Shown piece after piece: positions 1 through 15,109 of a stretch of 64,000 nt of DNA. How positions within the stretch are numbered: the stretch's first letter is position 1; every line of letters begins with the position of its first letter. Source of the stretch: Onchidella celtica (taxonomy: Eukaryota; Mollusca; Gastropoda; Systellommatophora; Onchidiidae); contig OZ007571.1 of NCBI GenBank assembly GCA_963931925.1, forward strand, positions 10,720,474-10,784,473, given 5' to 3'. Below the pieces are notes generated by a model. It made no database searches, was not told the DNA's origin, and saw only the letters and a list, made by a program, of their open reading frames with translations. Made by a program: the position numbers and the translations under genes.

Positions 1-523
1 GGGCTTATCTCAACAATAAGAACGACTTCACAGACGACCAGAAACAAAGTTTTGCAGGTTGGAGGATAGGGCAATATTATTATCCATAACCCAAAACCAT
101 CGACCTGAATGTCAAACTCTATGGTGCTCTGCCAGAACTGCAGAAAACCGTAGATTTTCTTAAAAGAAATAATCTGTAGATTTAGATTGGTGAACGAAAA
201 AGAATTATCCATAAGATTGGCCTTTGCTGACCGCTGTATGATATGGGACGAGCGGTATGAGGGTGTGGGGGAGCGATTTGAGGGGGGGGGGGAAGGGGGC
301 AAGACGGCACTAGTTTACCTGAAGGAGCGTAGTTATCATGAACTGCATCTAGACCAAGTGACAACGGAAACGAAGCCTTGGAATCAAGGGGGACTTAACC
401 TAATTGATTTTTAAACGATCCCAACTGGCAGGAGTTATCTGTTCTCGTGGAATTTCCGATTGCCAGATAGATTTCTGACGGTCTGTGGACTAAACAGGCT
501 GTGGGCTCCGTCAAGCAGGGATT

Positions 524-536
524 GGGGGGGGGGGGG
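524..536. repeat. G13 homopolymer
   Basis: A run of 13 guanines. Similar mononucleotide G or C runs of about 10 or more recur throughout the window, for example near 10,700, 11,817, 19,138, 32,933, 49,450, 50,000 and 57,411, so this is a general trait of this genome. Confidence 0.9.
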
Positions 537-699
537 TCAGAGAAGAGAAAGAATCGAATATAGAACAAAGAAAATTATTTTTTATTCTTTTAAATGGAAC
601 AGCCATTTTCTTTCCACCTAATTTTATTAATTCGCCAGAGATACAAGAGCAGGCAGGGAAAGATAACAGAGAGAAATATGAGCATAGAACAGATCGATT

Positions 700-5859
<5,160 letters not shown>

Positions 5860-5860
<1 letters not shown>

Positions 5861-6085
5861 TGAAGTGAACGATTGATGAGCTGAAGGTCAGTGAAGGTAA
5901 ACACGGGAAGTAGACTATGTGTAAAAGAATGGTTGGTGAGTGAATGAGTGAATGAATTGATGGGTGAACGAGTGAGTGGATGAATGGATGTGTTTGACTG
6001 AAGGTGTAAGTACATTGAACACACGTACTTGTTAATGCCGTTTGGGTTAATGTTTTATAGTTGTTAGCATGATAACGACAGACAG

Positions 6086-6134
<49 letters not shown>

Positions 6135-6200
6135 AAGAGAGAGAGAGAGAGGGGGGGAGGGAGATGCAGCATGAAATAGAACTAAGGGAATGAAGCTCGG

Positions 6201-6234
<34 letters not shown>

Positions 6235-6300
6235 GAGAGAGAGAGAGAGAGAGAGATAGATAGATAGACACAGACAGACAAACAGACAGAGAGATGCACC
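5860..6300. repeat. Degenerate TGAA/TGAG tract and GA/GACA microsatellites
   Basis: A loose TGAA/TGAG/TGGA repeat (about 5,925-6,000) is followed by (GA)n at 6,088-6,150 and a second GA/GACA/GATA mosaic at 6,200-6,294. Minus-strand frames read as SLSL or SVCLS and are artefacts of the repeat. Confidence 0.9.
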
Positions 6301-6419
6301 ATAAATAGAATGAAAGGGACGAAGGAACAGAGTGAGAGAGCGAGAGAGGAAGGAAATGCTAATCAGAAAAAAGTGATTAGGAACAACAAGACTGCACGAC
6401 AGAAAAATACATATCTACA

Positions 6420-7750
6420 CGGCAGACAGACAGACAGACAACATGGAACAGGTTAAAAAAAAAAAGCGAAGTATATTACCGTACGTTATTCCATTTATGA
6501 ATTAAGACAGCAAAATTTCAAAACACAAGCCACGAAGGCTGAGCAGTGAAACATAGCAAGGCAAGATCTCTCTGTTAGAGAGTATCACACTAAGCCCAGA
6601 ACGGTACAACCAGCTGCTGGGAGACAAGAAGTGCACACCATAATTTTCCTGTATTTTCTTAGTGAATTTAGGAAATCACTATTATACTAAGCCCGGTCAG
6701 ACACAGTCAGCTTCTGCCATTATATCTTGGGTGTACATTTTGCTGCGTCTAGTAACATACCTCCCTTGTGAGAGTAACGAACATTCGTTCTTCCAAGGCT
6801 CAGCTCGTCTCTAACAATCAAACATGAGCACAGCGTGACAACACACACGACTCTGTACTTACCCAAATAGCTCCCAGAGTTCTCGGTGATGACAAATGCC
6901 TGGAGGTGCCAGATACGCAGAAAGTTATTCCAGAGATTATCGGCGATGACGTTTGGGGCGCCTGGCACTGCAGGAACTGTTAGCTGTACAGACAGAGGGT
7001 TGGTCTTGGACTCTCTCTCTCAAGTGACCCCTCCCCTCGAACAATTCCCGCTCACAGATGAAGACTGACCTACAGCGTGACGTTCCCCACGATAATGCCG
7101 ACTCGGGTTCCACTCACCACCAAAGGTCAGAGGTCACCCAGGTCCAAAATAAATTGGCGTCACAAGACAATAAGCACCGCTGTATTATGTCCCTTGCACA
7201 GAGAAAGGTTAAAGGTCACATGAGATTACTGCCCCAAAGAGATACGCGTCCCAGGACAGAGATTGGATGTATTTTTATATGTATTTAATGCCGCAGTTGC
7301 TTGTTCTCTTTGTCAGCTGTTTCGCTCACAGTCGGCGTTCTCACAGCTGCGACAGGCCAAGGTCTGGCCGCACTTGTGGACAGTATTGTCAGATACGACT
7401 GGTTTCCCTCGGTGCGTCACACTACACACACATAAAAACATACATACAGATTTGGAATGTGTTGTTGTTGCAGCAACCGCGGGGTGGACTACATTTGATG
7501 ACACAAAATCTGCCAGTTCCCTGCAGGCAATGTCGTGGATGAAAGGGATGAGATCGATTGAAGGGCAGGCTTTGCTTGATCACTCCTCTCAGATTCTGAA
7601 AAACAAGAATATTACAATTTTAATGATGGGTTTGTTGAAAATAAAGGAACAAAAAAACATGTTTTTCCATTAATGGAAATATAAAAGAGTAAAAGGATTC
7701 CCTTCATTTATTGTCTAATATAGGAGGACGAAAGCTGTGGGGCTTTGACA
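6420..7750. other. Unique sequence with a short GACA patch, no supported gene
   Basis: It starts with a five-unit GACA patch near 6,422-6,440. Overlapping short frames on both strands at 6,720-7,673 have no recognisable domain and no consistent splice-site pattern. Confidence 0.55.
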
Positions 7751-7753
7751 GAC

Positions 7754-7769
7754 AACACGCACACACACA

Positions 7770-7802
<33 letters not shown>
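7754..7802. repeat. (AC)n microsatellite
   Basis: A near-pure AC array with one interruption. It is followed to about 8,050 by AC- and ATAC-rich degenerate sequence that looks like a decayed extension of the array. Confidence 0.95.
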
Positions 7803-7807
<5 letters not shown>

Positions 7808-8881
7808 CATGCCTCACGTGCAGATACATCACATATACATTAATATTGACACCATACAGGTACCCATATAGAAACATGGACTCGAGCACACACATACATA
7901 ATTATACAAACAGATACACAAATACAGATGGAAACCCACACACAGATGCCGCATATATTATACTAACAGTAAAAGAAGCACACGCCCATATAAACATGGA
8001 ATTAGGGGTATGTATAAGGACAGATATACACAAACATCATACAAGTACATATTACACATAGATTACAGAATACTTCACTGCATTTAAATAACGATATGGA
8101 ACTGTATTTTTGTGAAGAAAACTCATGAACCACCAGTGAGCTGGTTTCTATTGTCCAATCAGACAGGCTAGACTATGATGTAACAATATAAATTCATAAT
8201 CCCTGCTGTGACAGGATAAAACCAAACTAAATACATAGCGCTTTGCAAAATTGAACCCAGCATATCACATTTTTTTTTAATGAGAGAAAGACACGATGTC
8301 ATGCAAATCCAACATAAACATTCATCACCGTTCTTCTCCTGTATAAAGCAAACCGGATCTTGCAACAGACCAGTAGGTGAAAAGGAAACAGAACACAAAC
8401 AATATAGACAAACAAATCTTTGGTCTCTGATTGTGAAATAGAAGGAGAAAGGAACCGATAAGGAGAACGAAAGTATATTTGGTACATCTCCAGCTCCAGG
8501 AACAGAGAAAAGCCACTCCCCCCAAACAGGAACATTTGCCAATTAGCGGATTCCATGATGAACTGAATGCTGAATTATCAGGGTTTTTTTCTTTCTTCTT
8601 CACCTGGCCGGAGATGACAATGCCTGATATAGCACAACCATTCTATTTTTGTACCTTTTAACATACGAGACGACATTTCAGCGTGAGAGTGAGCACAACT
8701 TGTGTTTCTGTGCTCCACTGACAAATTTGCCAGTGTCAAATCGCTTGGCGTGACATGTAACGGTGCCCTCCGTAATGTAACTGCACGGGTGTCAGAAAGT
8801 GTTTAGGTAAGTCTGTTCTTCTGTACGTCATTTACCTGGTGTTTGGCGCAGCGCACACGATGGTTTCTTATTGTGGAATGG

Positions 8882-8889
8882 GGTGTCAC
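8882..8889. repeat. Left target-site duplication of the MITE
   Basis: GGTGTCAC immediately precedes the left terminal inverted repeat. It is repeated exactly at 9,255-9,262 after the right terminal repeat. Confidence 0.88.
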
Positions 8890-9254
8890 CACAGACTAAT
8901 AAATTAACCTGACTGGAAACACGAGCTTCGAGCTGTGTCGTTTTTTACGGAAATTCCCGAGCGACGACTGTATAACCAATATGGCCGCCGCTCGGGAAAT
9001 TCCGATTCTATTTCTATCTGCAGTAGAAATTTCTTTTCATTTGTCAAGATTGGTTGTACATGTGTTAATTTCTTGGTGCGGAACCAAACTTCCGCGTTCA
9101 GTAGGCGCGTCAAAATAGTGTCATTCAAAATTGTAGCTATGCTGAAGCGTCGGTCGCTACCTTAAACCTAATATGGCGGATGGTTCATGACCTTTCGCTG
9201 TTTTGTGACGTTACACAATGGGATCATCCAGTCTGGTTAATTTATTAGTCTGTG
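8890..9254. mobile_element. 365-bp MITE, hAT-like
   Basis: A non-coding element with terminal inverted repeats of 28 bp: left 8,890-8,917, beginning CACAGACTAATAAATTAACC, and right 9,227-9,254. One mismatch in 28 separates the arms. It is bounded by a perfect 8-bp direct duplication, GGTGTCAC. An 8-bp duplication is usual for hAT transposons; P and Merlin elements can also give 8 bp. No transposase fragment is present, so it must be mobilised in trans by an unidentified autonomous relative. Inside is a perfect 15-bp inverted repeat (8,949-8,963 and 8,989-9,003). Open frames here on both strands are by-products of the symmetric sequence. Intact ends and duplication imply recent insertion. Confidence 0.88.
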
Positions 9255-9262
9255 GGTGTCAC
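9255..9262. repeat. Right target-site duplication of the MITE
   Basis: Second copy of GGTGTCAC, directly abutting the right terminal inverted repeat. Confidence 0.88.
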
Positions 9263-10770
9263 AGAGATCGCATGTAAAATAATAGACGTCTTCTGTGTTC
9301 TGTGTATCTTGGCATGTTTCATTTACGTCACCGAAATTGAGATAGAGACCGCCATGCAATGCTCCATGGCCATTTTGAGTAAACAATGTTTTTTTTAAAT
9401 CGGAGAAAAGCAGATTCTATGGGGTCAAGCCACTGTCAAAACTTTTCTTAAATGACCTGTCCCGCACATCGATGGGTAAATCTTATTAGTTACAAAGACG
9501 TAACTGTTTAATGGTATGTTATTGGACAAAATTACTGTGAAGTGGACAATTTCAGTTGCCCGGAGACCGTCGAAATAATAGATGTAATTTGTATTCAGTT
9601 TACAGCATTATCACAATAGGTCTTGTTTGGTTACTGAAGTCAATCTTTGGGGTTAAGACTAGTAAATTCTTACCGCGAGGACTCTGAGGAGGGCAACAGT
9701 AGTGACGTCAGGAGAAACAAACGAATGGTACAATTTCTGATGGTTTCATTTTTTATCGACGTCACTCGCTGTGAACACCGACAGGGGGAGACAACTCTAC
9801 ACGAGTTGTTACACAGGGGAAAAAAAGGAACCACCGAGTAGCAAGATCTCTGGGTTTGTGGTACGGTACGATAAGTGTGCTTTGCGCATGTACGTACGCG
9901 TGTGTGAGAGTATGTGCGAGTTGGTGGCATTTGTGTACGTGCGTCTCTGAGAGCATTCCTGTCATTCACCTTGTATATTCTTGGTTTGGCTGTCATGCAG
10001 TTCGCATGCCTGGCTTCCCCTGCCAGTCTGTATATAAATGTGTGTTCGCTTATGCAAGCATTTATTATCTTCTTACTGTGTCAAGTGAACGATCTACTCA
10101 CGTTTCCTTCTGCGCATCAACAAAATTCTTTTTCTAACTAATCCAGTCATATCTGGGACATGCTAAGTCACTATCTAAGGCTGGATCTCATAGCTCTGTA
10201 TTCAGCTCTGCTGTCGGATATACAAACCCATCAGCGTGCTCGTCTATAATACAAGAGAAACTGACATGTTATTCGCTGAATTCTCTGAAGGCGAACGCTG
10301 AGCATTCACAATCTTCAGGCTGAAATAACGCCGTGTAGCAGCATTGTTCATTGTACATTCAGTCGCTGTTGCAAAGAAAAAACCAGTGCTTGCCTTGGCA
10401 TTGAATGTGGAGCTGAACTGTACGAAATGGGTTGCCAGAGACCTTTATGTCAGGCGTTCCTTCGTCCAAGGTCCCTTTTCCCATAACGATTCCATTAGGA
10501 TAATTGAAAAAAAATAGGAGAGTTTCAGAATCAATACAGTCTCAAAATAATCCCGTCAAGTGTTTTCCATCTAGTCAATAATGATAGCAGCGTCATCCTC
10601 ATCATCCACAACAGCATCAACAACGATAATAACTACTGTGACGAAAACAACAGAGGCAAGTTAGGACGTAACACTGCCTATCAGATATTTGAAGTCCATT
10701 TGGGGGGGGGGGGAGAGGGTGGGGAGAGAACAAGCCTAAGCACAAACAGTGGTTTTCTTCGTCTTTCTCC
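9263..10770. other. Unique sequence, no supported gene
   Basis: Short frames near 9,647-10,141 have no recognisable features. A GT-rich patch lies near 9,880-9,950 and a G run near 10,701-10,712. Confidence 0.55.
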
Positions 10771-10771
10771 C

Positions 10772-11339
10772 CTCTGAGTACAAGTTCATCTGCACCGTCT
10801 CTGAGTACAAGTTCATCTGCACCGTCTCTGAGTACAAGTTCATCTGCACCGTCTCTGAGTACAAGTTCATCTGCACCGTCTCTGAGTACAAGTGTAGTTC
10901 ATCTGCACCGTCTCTGAGTACAAGTGTAGTTCATCTGCACCGTCTCTGAGTACAAGTGTAGTTCATCTGCACCGTCTCTGAGTACAAGTTCATCTGCACC
11001 GTCTCTGAGTACAAGTTCATCTGCACCGTCTCTGAGTACAAGTTCATCTGCACCGTCTCTGAGTACAAGTTCATCTGCACCGTCTCTGAGTACAAGTGTA
11101 GTTCATCTGCACCGTCTCTGAGTACAAGTGTAGTTCATCTGCACCGTCTCTGAGTACAAGTGTAGTTCATCTGCACCGTCTCTGAGTACAAGTGTAGTTC
11201 ATCTGCACCGTCTCTGAGTACAAGTGTAGTTCATCTGCACCGTCTCTGAGTACAAGTGTAGTTCATCTGCACCGTCTCTGAGTACAAGTGTAGTTCATCT
11301 GCACCGTCTCTGAGTACAAGTGTAGTTCATCTGCACCGT
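10772..11339. repeat. Two-length minisatellite (27/32 bp), 19 units
   Basis: Nineteen head-to-tail units of two kinds. The short unit is 27 bp (starts CTCTGAGTACAAG, ends TTCATCTGCACCGT). The long unit is 32 bp, the same with five extra bases (GTGTA) after ACAA-GT. The order is four short, three long, four short, eight long. Units of one kind appear identical to each other, which implies very recent expansion. The 27-bp unit keeps frame and gives a spurious SEYKFICTV peptide repeat; the 32-bp unit breaks it, so it is not coding. Confidence 0.97.
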
Positions 11340-11477
11340 CTCTGAGAAAGCTAATTTTGAAACAAAAAAGCTGAACTCGCAAAATACTAGAAATTCAGTT
11401 GCAAGAGAGAGAGAATTGTGAACCTTCAACTTCAAAAATCGATTTTCTCAAGCCTCATATTTTAGCGACTAAGGTAA

Positions 11478-11512
11478 CCACCCCCTCCCCCCCCCCCTCC
11501 CCCCTCCCCCAA
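11478..11512. repeat. C-rich tract
   Basis: Runs of C separated by single T or A bases, immediately upstream of the dispersed AGCGCC repeat. Confidence 0.85.
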
Positions 11513-11529
11513 GATATCCACATCTGGAA

Positions 11530-11700
11530 TATAATAATAATCATAATAATGAAGATCATTTATATAGCGCCTAATCCGAACGAGTTCGCTCTAGGCGCTT
11601 TACAGAAAGTCTTGTTCTCTCGATTTGCATCTCTCTCACTCTCTCTTTCTTTCTCTCACCCTCTCTCTACCTCTCTCTATCTCAGAGCAAATTGTAACGC
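11530..11700 (+). repeat. Dispersed repeat with AGCGCC hairpin, copy 1
   Basis: An ATA/ATAATA leader is followed by TTATATAGCGCCTAATCC and a perfect 8-bp stem (AGCGCCTA at 11,566-11,573 with TAGGCGCT at 11,592-11,599), then TTTACAGAAAGTCTTGTTCT and a CT-rich tract. The segment CAGAAAGTCTTGTTCTCTC recurs at about 59,795-59,815 with the same upstream layout, so this is an interspersed family and not chance. Sequences of the kind TTTATATAGCGC...GGCGCTTTACA are common interspersed repeats in marine invertebrates (general knowledge). The mobilising class is not evident. Confidence 0.65.
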
Positions 11701-12577
11701 AGCCTGTTAGGCGCAGTTCACAACTCACAACTTGTAATCTAAAGTATTATAATAATATTTGAATATATAATTAATATTTATTTAATAATGGATTATAAAT
11801 TTTCATTGGTGATATGGGGGGGGGGGGTGATAGGGATAAATTTTAATCTATTAATTTTAATTTCAATAGAATGGAACTGACTACCTATCAGCCTCCCACT
11901 TCTACCTCTGTTTCCACCGTCCTCCATCAAAATAACAGACACAGAAACAATACCTGTGCCGGTAACCAATCGCTGCTTTTACAAAAAAACTATTGAAGGG
12001 GGAGGGGGGAAATAGGAGATAAAAAATTCATAGGACATTGAAAATCAGGGCAGGCCTCCCATCATGTTCCATCTAAATGGCTCAGAACTGAGGACGCCGC
12101 CATTGCACCACACACCATTCGCCCCCAATTCTACCACGAGCAACTCGGGCAAAGGACATAAAATGGCAAGAAACGCAAGGGAAATGAATACAAACAAACA
12201 GAGAAATCAATCAAACCCCTACTGGGACCGTGTTTGCCAGCAAGAACAACTTCGTGCAATTTCAGAAATGGAAACCATCACTATGACGTCAGAGAGAGAT
12301 GATCCTTTCAGTGCTTGGGCTATCTTTCTGTGAAGATTTTATCTCTGTGGTGTTTGGCTGGAGACAGAAAATTCCAGGGTGAAGCTGAAGCTGAGATAGT
12401 GATAATACAGGGGACTTAGCCAGTCTGAACCTTAGGTACTGATGGCCTCAGAAAGGAAATTGTAGTGGGTGAGAGACATGAAAACATTCTGCAGGGACAG
12501 CAAGTAGAGCGAAGGAGGCCGGCCGCGGGAGATATAAATATATTATGTATATATATGTATATACGCAGATAGATAGA

Positions 12578-13020
<443 letters not shown>

Positions 13021-13960
13021 TGAACTTTGAGGAGGCGGATTGCAAAATACAGAAGGCGGTGCGGTGAACATTAAGCACTGAAGGAATCTCCTTGATCTCT
13101 CACAAACTACATGTACGCTGGTCAATCAGCTGTTCTGCTGGGAATACACAGCCTGAAAGGCCATCACAGTAAGAAAGAACCAAAGAAATGTGCGAACTAA
13201 TCATTAATGGACGCCCATAATTAGCCTCTCACAAATTATTAACAAACAAAAAAATCTTAAGAAATAACGAATATTTAAATACCAACCTCGCACGTGAGGA
13301 TCGCTTTGACGTGCAGAAGGAAAAACGTGAATTTCGTGTACCCTATCTGAATACTCACCCGGGATATAACCACAACAACATCGACATTTAACTTGTAGAT
13401 GTTTACAACAAAAACGCATTACATCTAAATGTCTCCAAGGGCTCATTTTCTAGAAATCTGAGCGTGCTCTGGTTTGTCAGAGGCTGAAACTAAATGTCTG
13501 TAATCCATGTACAAGCTACGTGGTATGTTCTGGCATCGTGTTGGGGACCCAGAGTAAACAATTCCAGCTCTTGCCTAACATTATGATAATACTTTATAAT
13601 ACATTAGTTACGCCAAAATAGAATGTCTGTAAAGGTCAAATAGCAACTTTTCCACTTGCCAAGACAAAGGAAATTTCACTGGTATATAATTATGATCATA
13701 TGTCTCTCCGCTTTATCCTTGTCTTCCGTTCATTTTAATTGCTTCCATTAACATATTTGGATAAAAAAAATGAAAATAGACTGCTGTCAAAAGTACCTGT
13801 GTTCTGTATTGTCCCTACAACGCACACAGTTAGATGACGTAGAACACACAAATTACTGACCTTGTTAATTTGCAAAGTTTTTAAAAGTCTGAATCGGCTT
13901 AGTAGCAAAACAATCCGACTTCTGCTCGGAGATTGCGTGATCTGCGCTAATAATATACTT
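13021..13960. other. Unique sequence, no supported gene
   Basis: AT-rich sequence without recognisable domains, repeats or inverted structures. Confidence 0.55.
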
Positions 13961-13965
13961 GAATT

Positions 13966-14086
13966 GAGTGTACGTCGATCACCAATGGCTACCCCAGCCC
14001 CTTTTCGCCTGATTAGTCAATCTGACTACCCCCCATTGATACAAACTGACTAGACCCTCACGCCCCCAGGTCCATCTGACTATTCT
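13966..14086 (+). repeat. Dispersed repeat R, copy 1
   Basis: This segment matches the reverse complement of 63,734-63,852 over about 115 bp with few differences. Both contain CACCAATGGCTACC, then TTCGCCTGAT, GTCAATCTG and ATACAAACTGACTAGACC, in the same order and spacing. The two copies are therefore an interspersed family in opposite orientation about 50 kb apart. No coding potential or tRNA-type promoter is visible. Confidence 0.85.
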
Positions 14087-14163
14087 ATGTGCTGTCACTT
14101 TAAATTCGTGAACACCATACCAAGTTTTGTTTCGGCAAACCTTCACTAGTCGCGCTTTTGGTA

Positions 14164-14208
14164 AACATGTTGTACGGATATGCACTGTCCATATCCATAC
14201 AACATGTT
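14164..14208. repeat. 19-bp hairpin
   Basis: The arms 14,164-14,182 and 14,190-14,208 (AACATGTTGT.CGGATATG against its complement) pair with one mismatch across a 7-nt loop. A third partial arm (ACATGTTGTGCGGATATAC) follows directly at 14,202-14,220, as in a decayed inverted tandem duplication. Confidence 0.8.
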
Positions 14209-14888
14209 GTGCGGATATACACTTCCAAAATAAAAAAAATCCAAAAGAGAATCATAATGAGCCAGTTTTACGCGATGCTACAAGGGAACTAATTCCAGAA
14301 TGTCGTAAACCAAGTCAGGTAATCACGAATTAAGCAGGAGCTTCTCTACAATGTCACACCTTATTACGCACCTCTTCTGTTAGAAAACTGCAGTAAAGCC
14401 GTGAACTTCGTCCGGAAAGACATTAACTCATTTAAGCAAAAAAAAATGATGAAAGAAAAATGCAAAGGAGCAGAACGGCATTGGCCCTTACGGAGAAGCA
14501 AATGAGTAATCCCGTGCATCGTGAAGCCACTACTGCTCACAATGAAATGGAAAAACATCAGAAAAGCATTAAGCTTTCAAAGCCTGGGCTAAATAATGAT
14601 ACCAGGAGAAAAACCCATAAATTTTTTTATGCATCAATGAAAACAAAGCACTTCAATAAAAAACACAAAGCAAGGAAAAATCATTGAGTAAATTGATTTT
14701 CACTGATTCTGAAAAAGCCACAGGTTTCAATGAATGTCTCGCATAACCATGTGCCATTCGGGCAAAAAAAAATATTTTCAAATTTCACATTATTTTGTGC
14801 ACGGATGGATAGTATTCTACCATTCTACCCAGCAGTCCTACCTTCCCCGTAACATAAAAAAACAACAACAAAACAACTGCCGACCGAC

Positions 14889-14988
14889 GCTGCACTGTGG
14901 CGACGACGTGTCTGCTCCAGTTGTAACTGGGTGCAATGACACACAGGCAAATTTCCCATATGGGATTAAAGAAGTATACAAATAAAAC
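14889..14988 (+). mobile_element. LINE/SINE 3'-tail fragment, copy 1
   Basis: It holds GCTGCACTGTGGCGACGACG, then CTCCAGTTGTAACTGGGTGC, and ends in GGGATTAAAGAAGTATACAA and an A-rich tail. The same ordered blocks occur on the minus strand at 30,775-30,891 and 59,080-59,175. This copy lacks a tRNA-like head, so it is a 5'-truncated SINE or the tail of the partner LINE. Confidence 0.75.
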
Positions 14989-15057
14989 TACGGATACACA
15001 CCTAGCAACCAATACCTCGCCGTGTCCCTGGCAAGTACTTTTACTGATGTCGATATA

Positions 15058-15100
15058 CAACACACACACATACTCAAACACACACGCCCTTGCACGCACA
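15058..15100. repeat. AC-rich microsatellite
   Basis: A short interrupted (AC)n patch about 70 bp beyond the SINE-like tail. Confidence 0.7.
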
Positions 15101-15109
15101 CCCTTGTTT

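Noticed and set aside
10772..11339. CRISPR-like array
   Set aside because: There are no unique spacers between repeats; the units are directly adjacent and the context is a eukaryotic genome.
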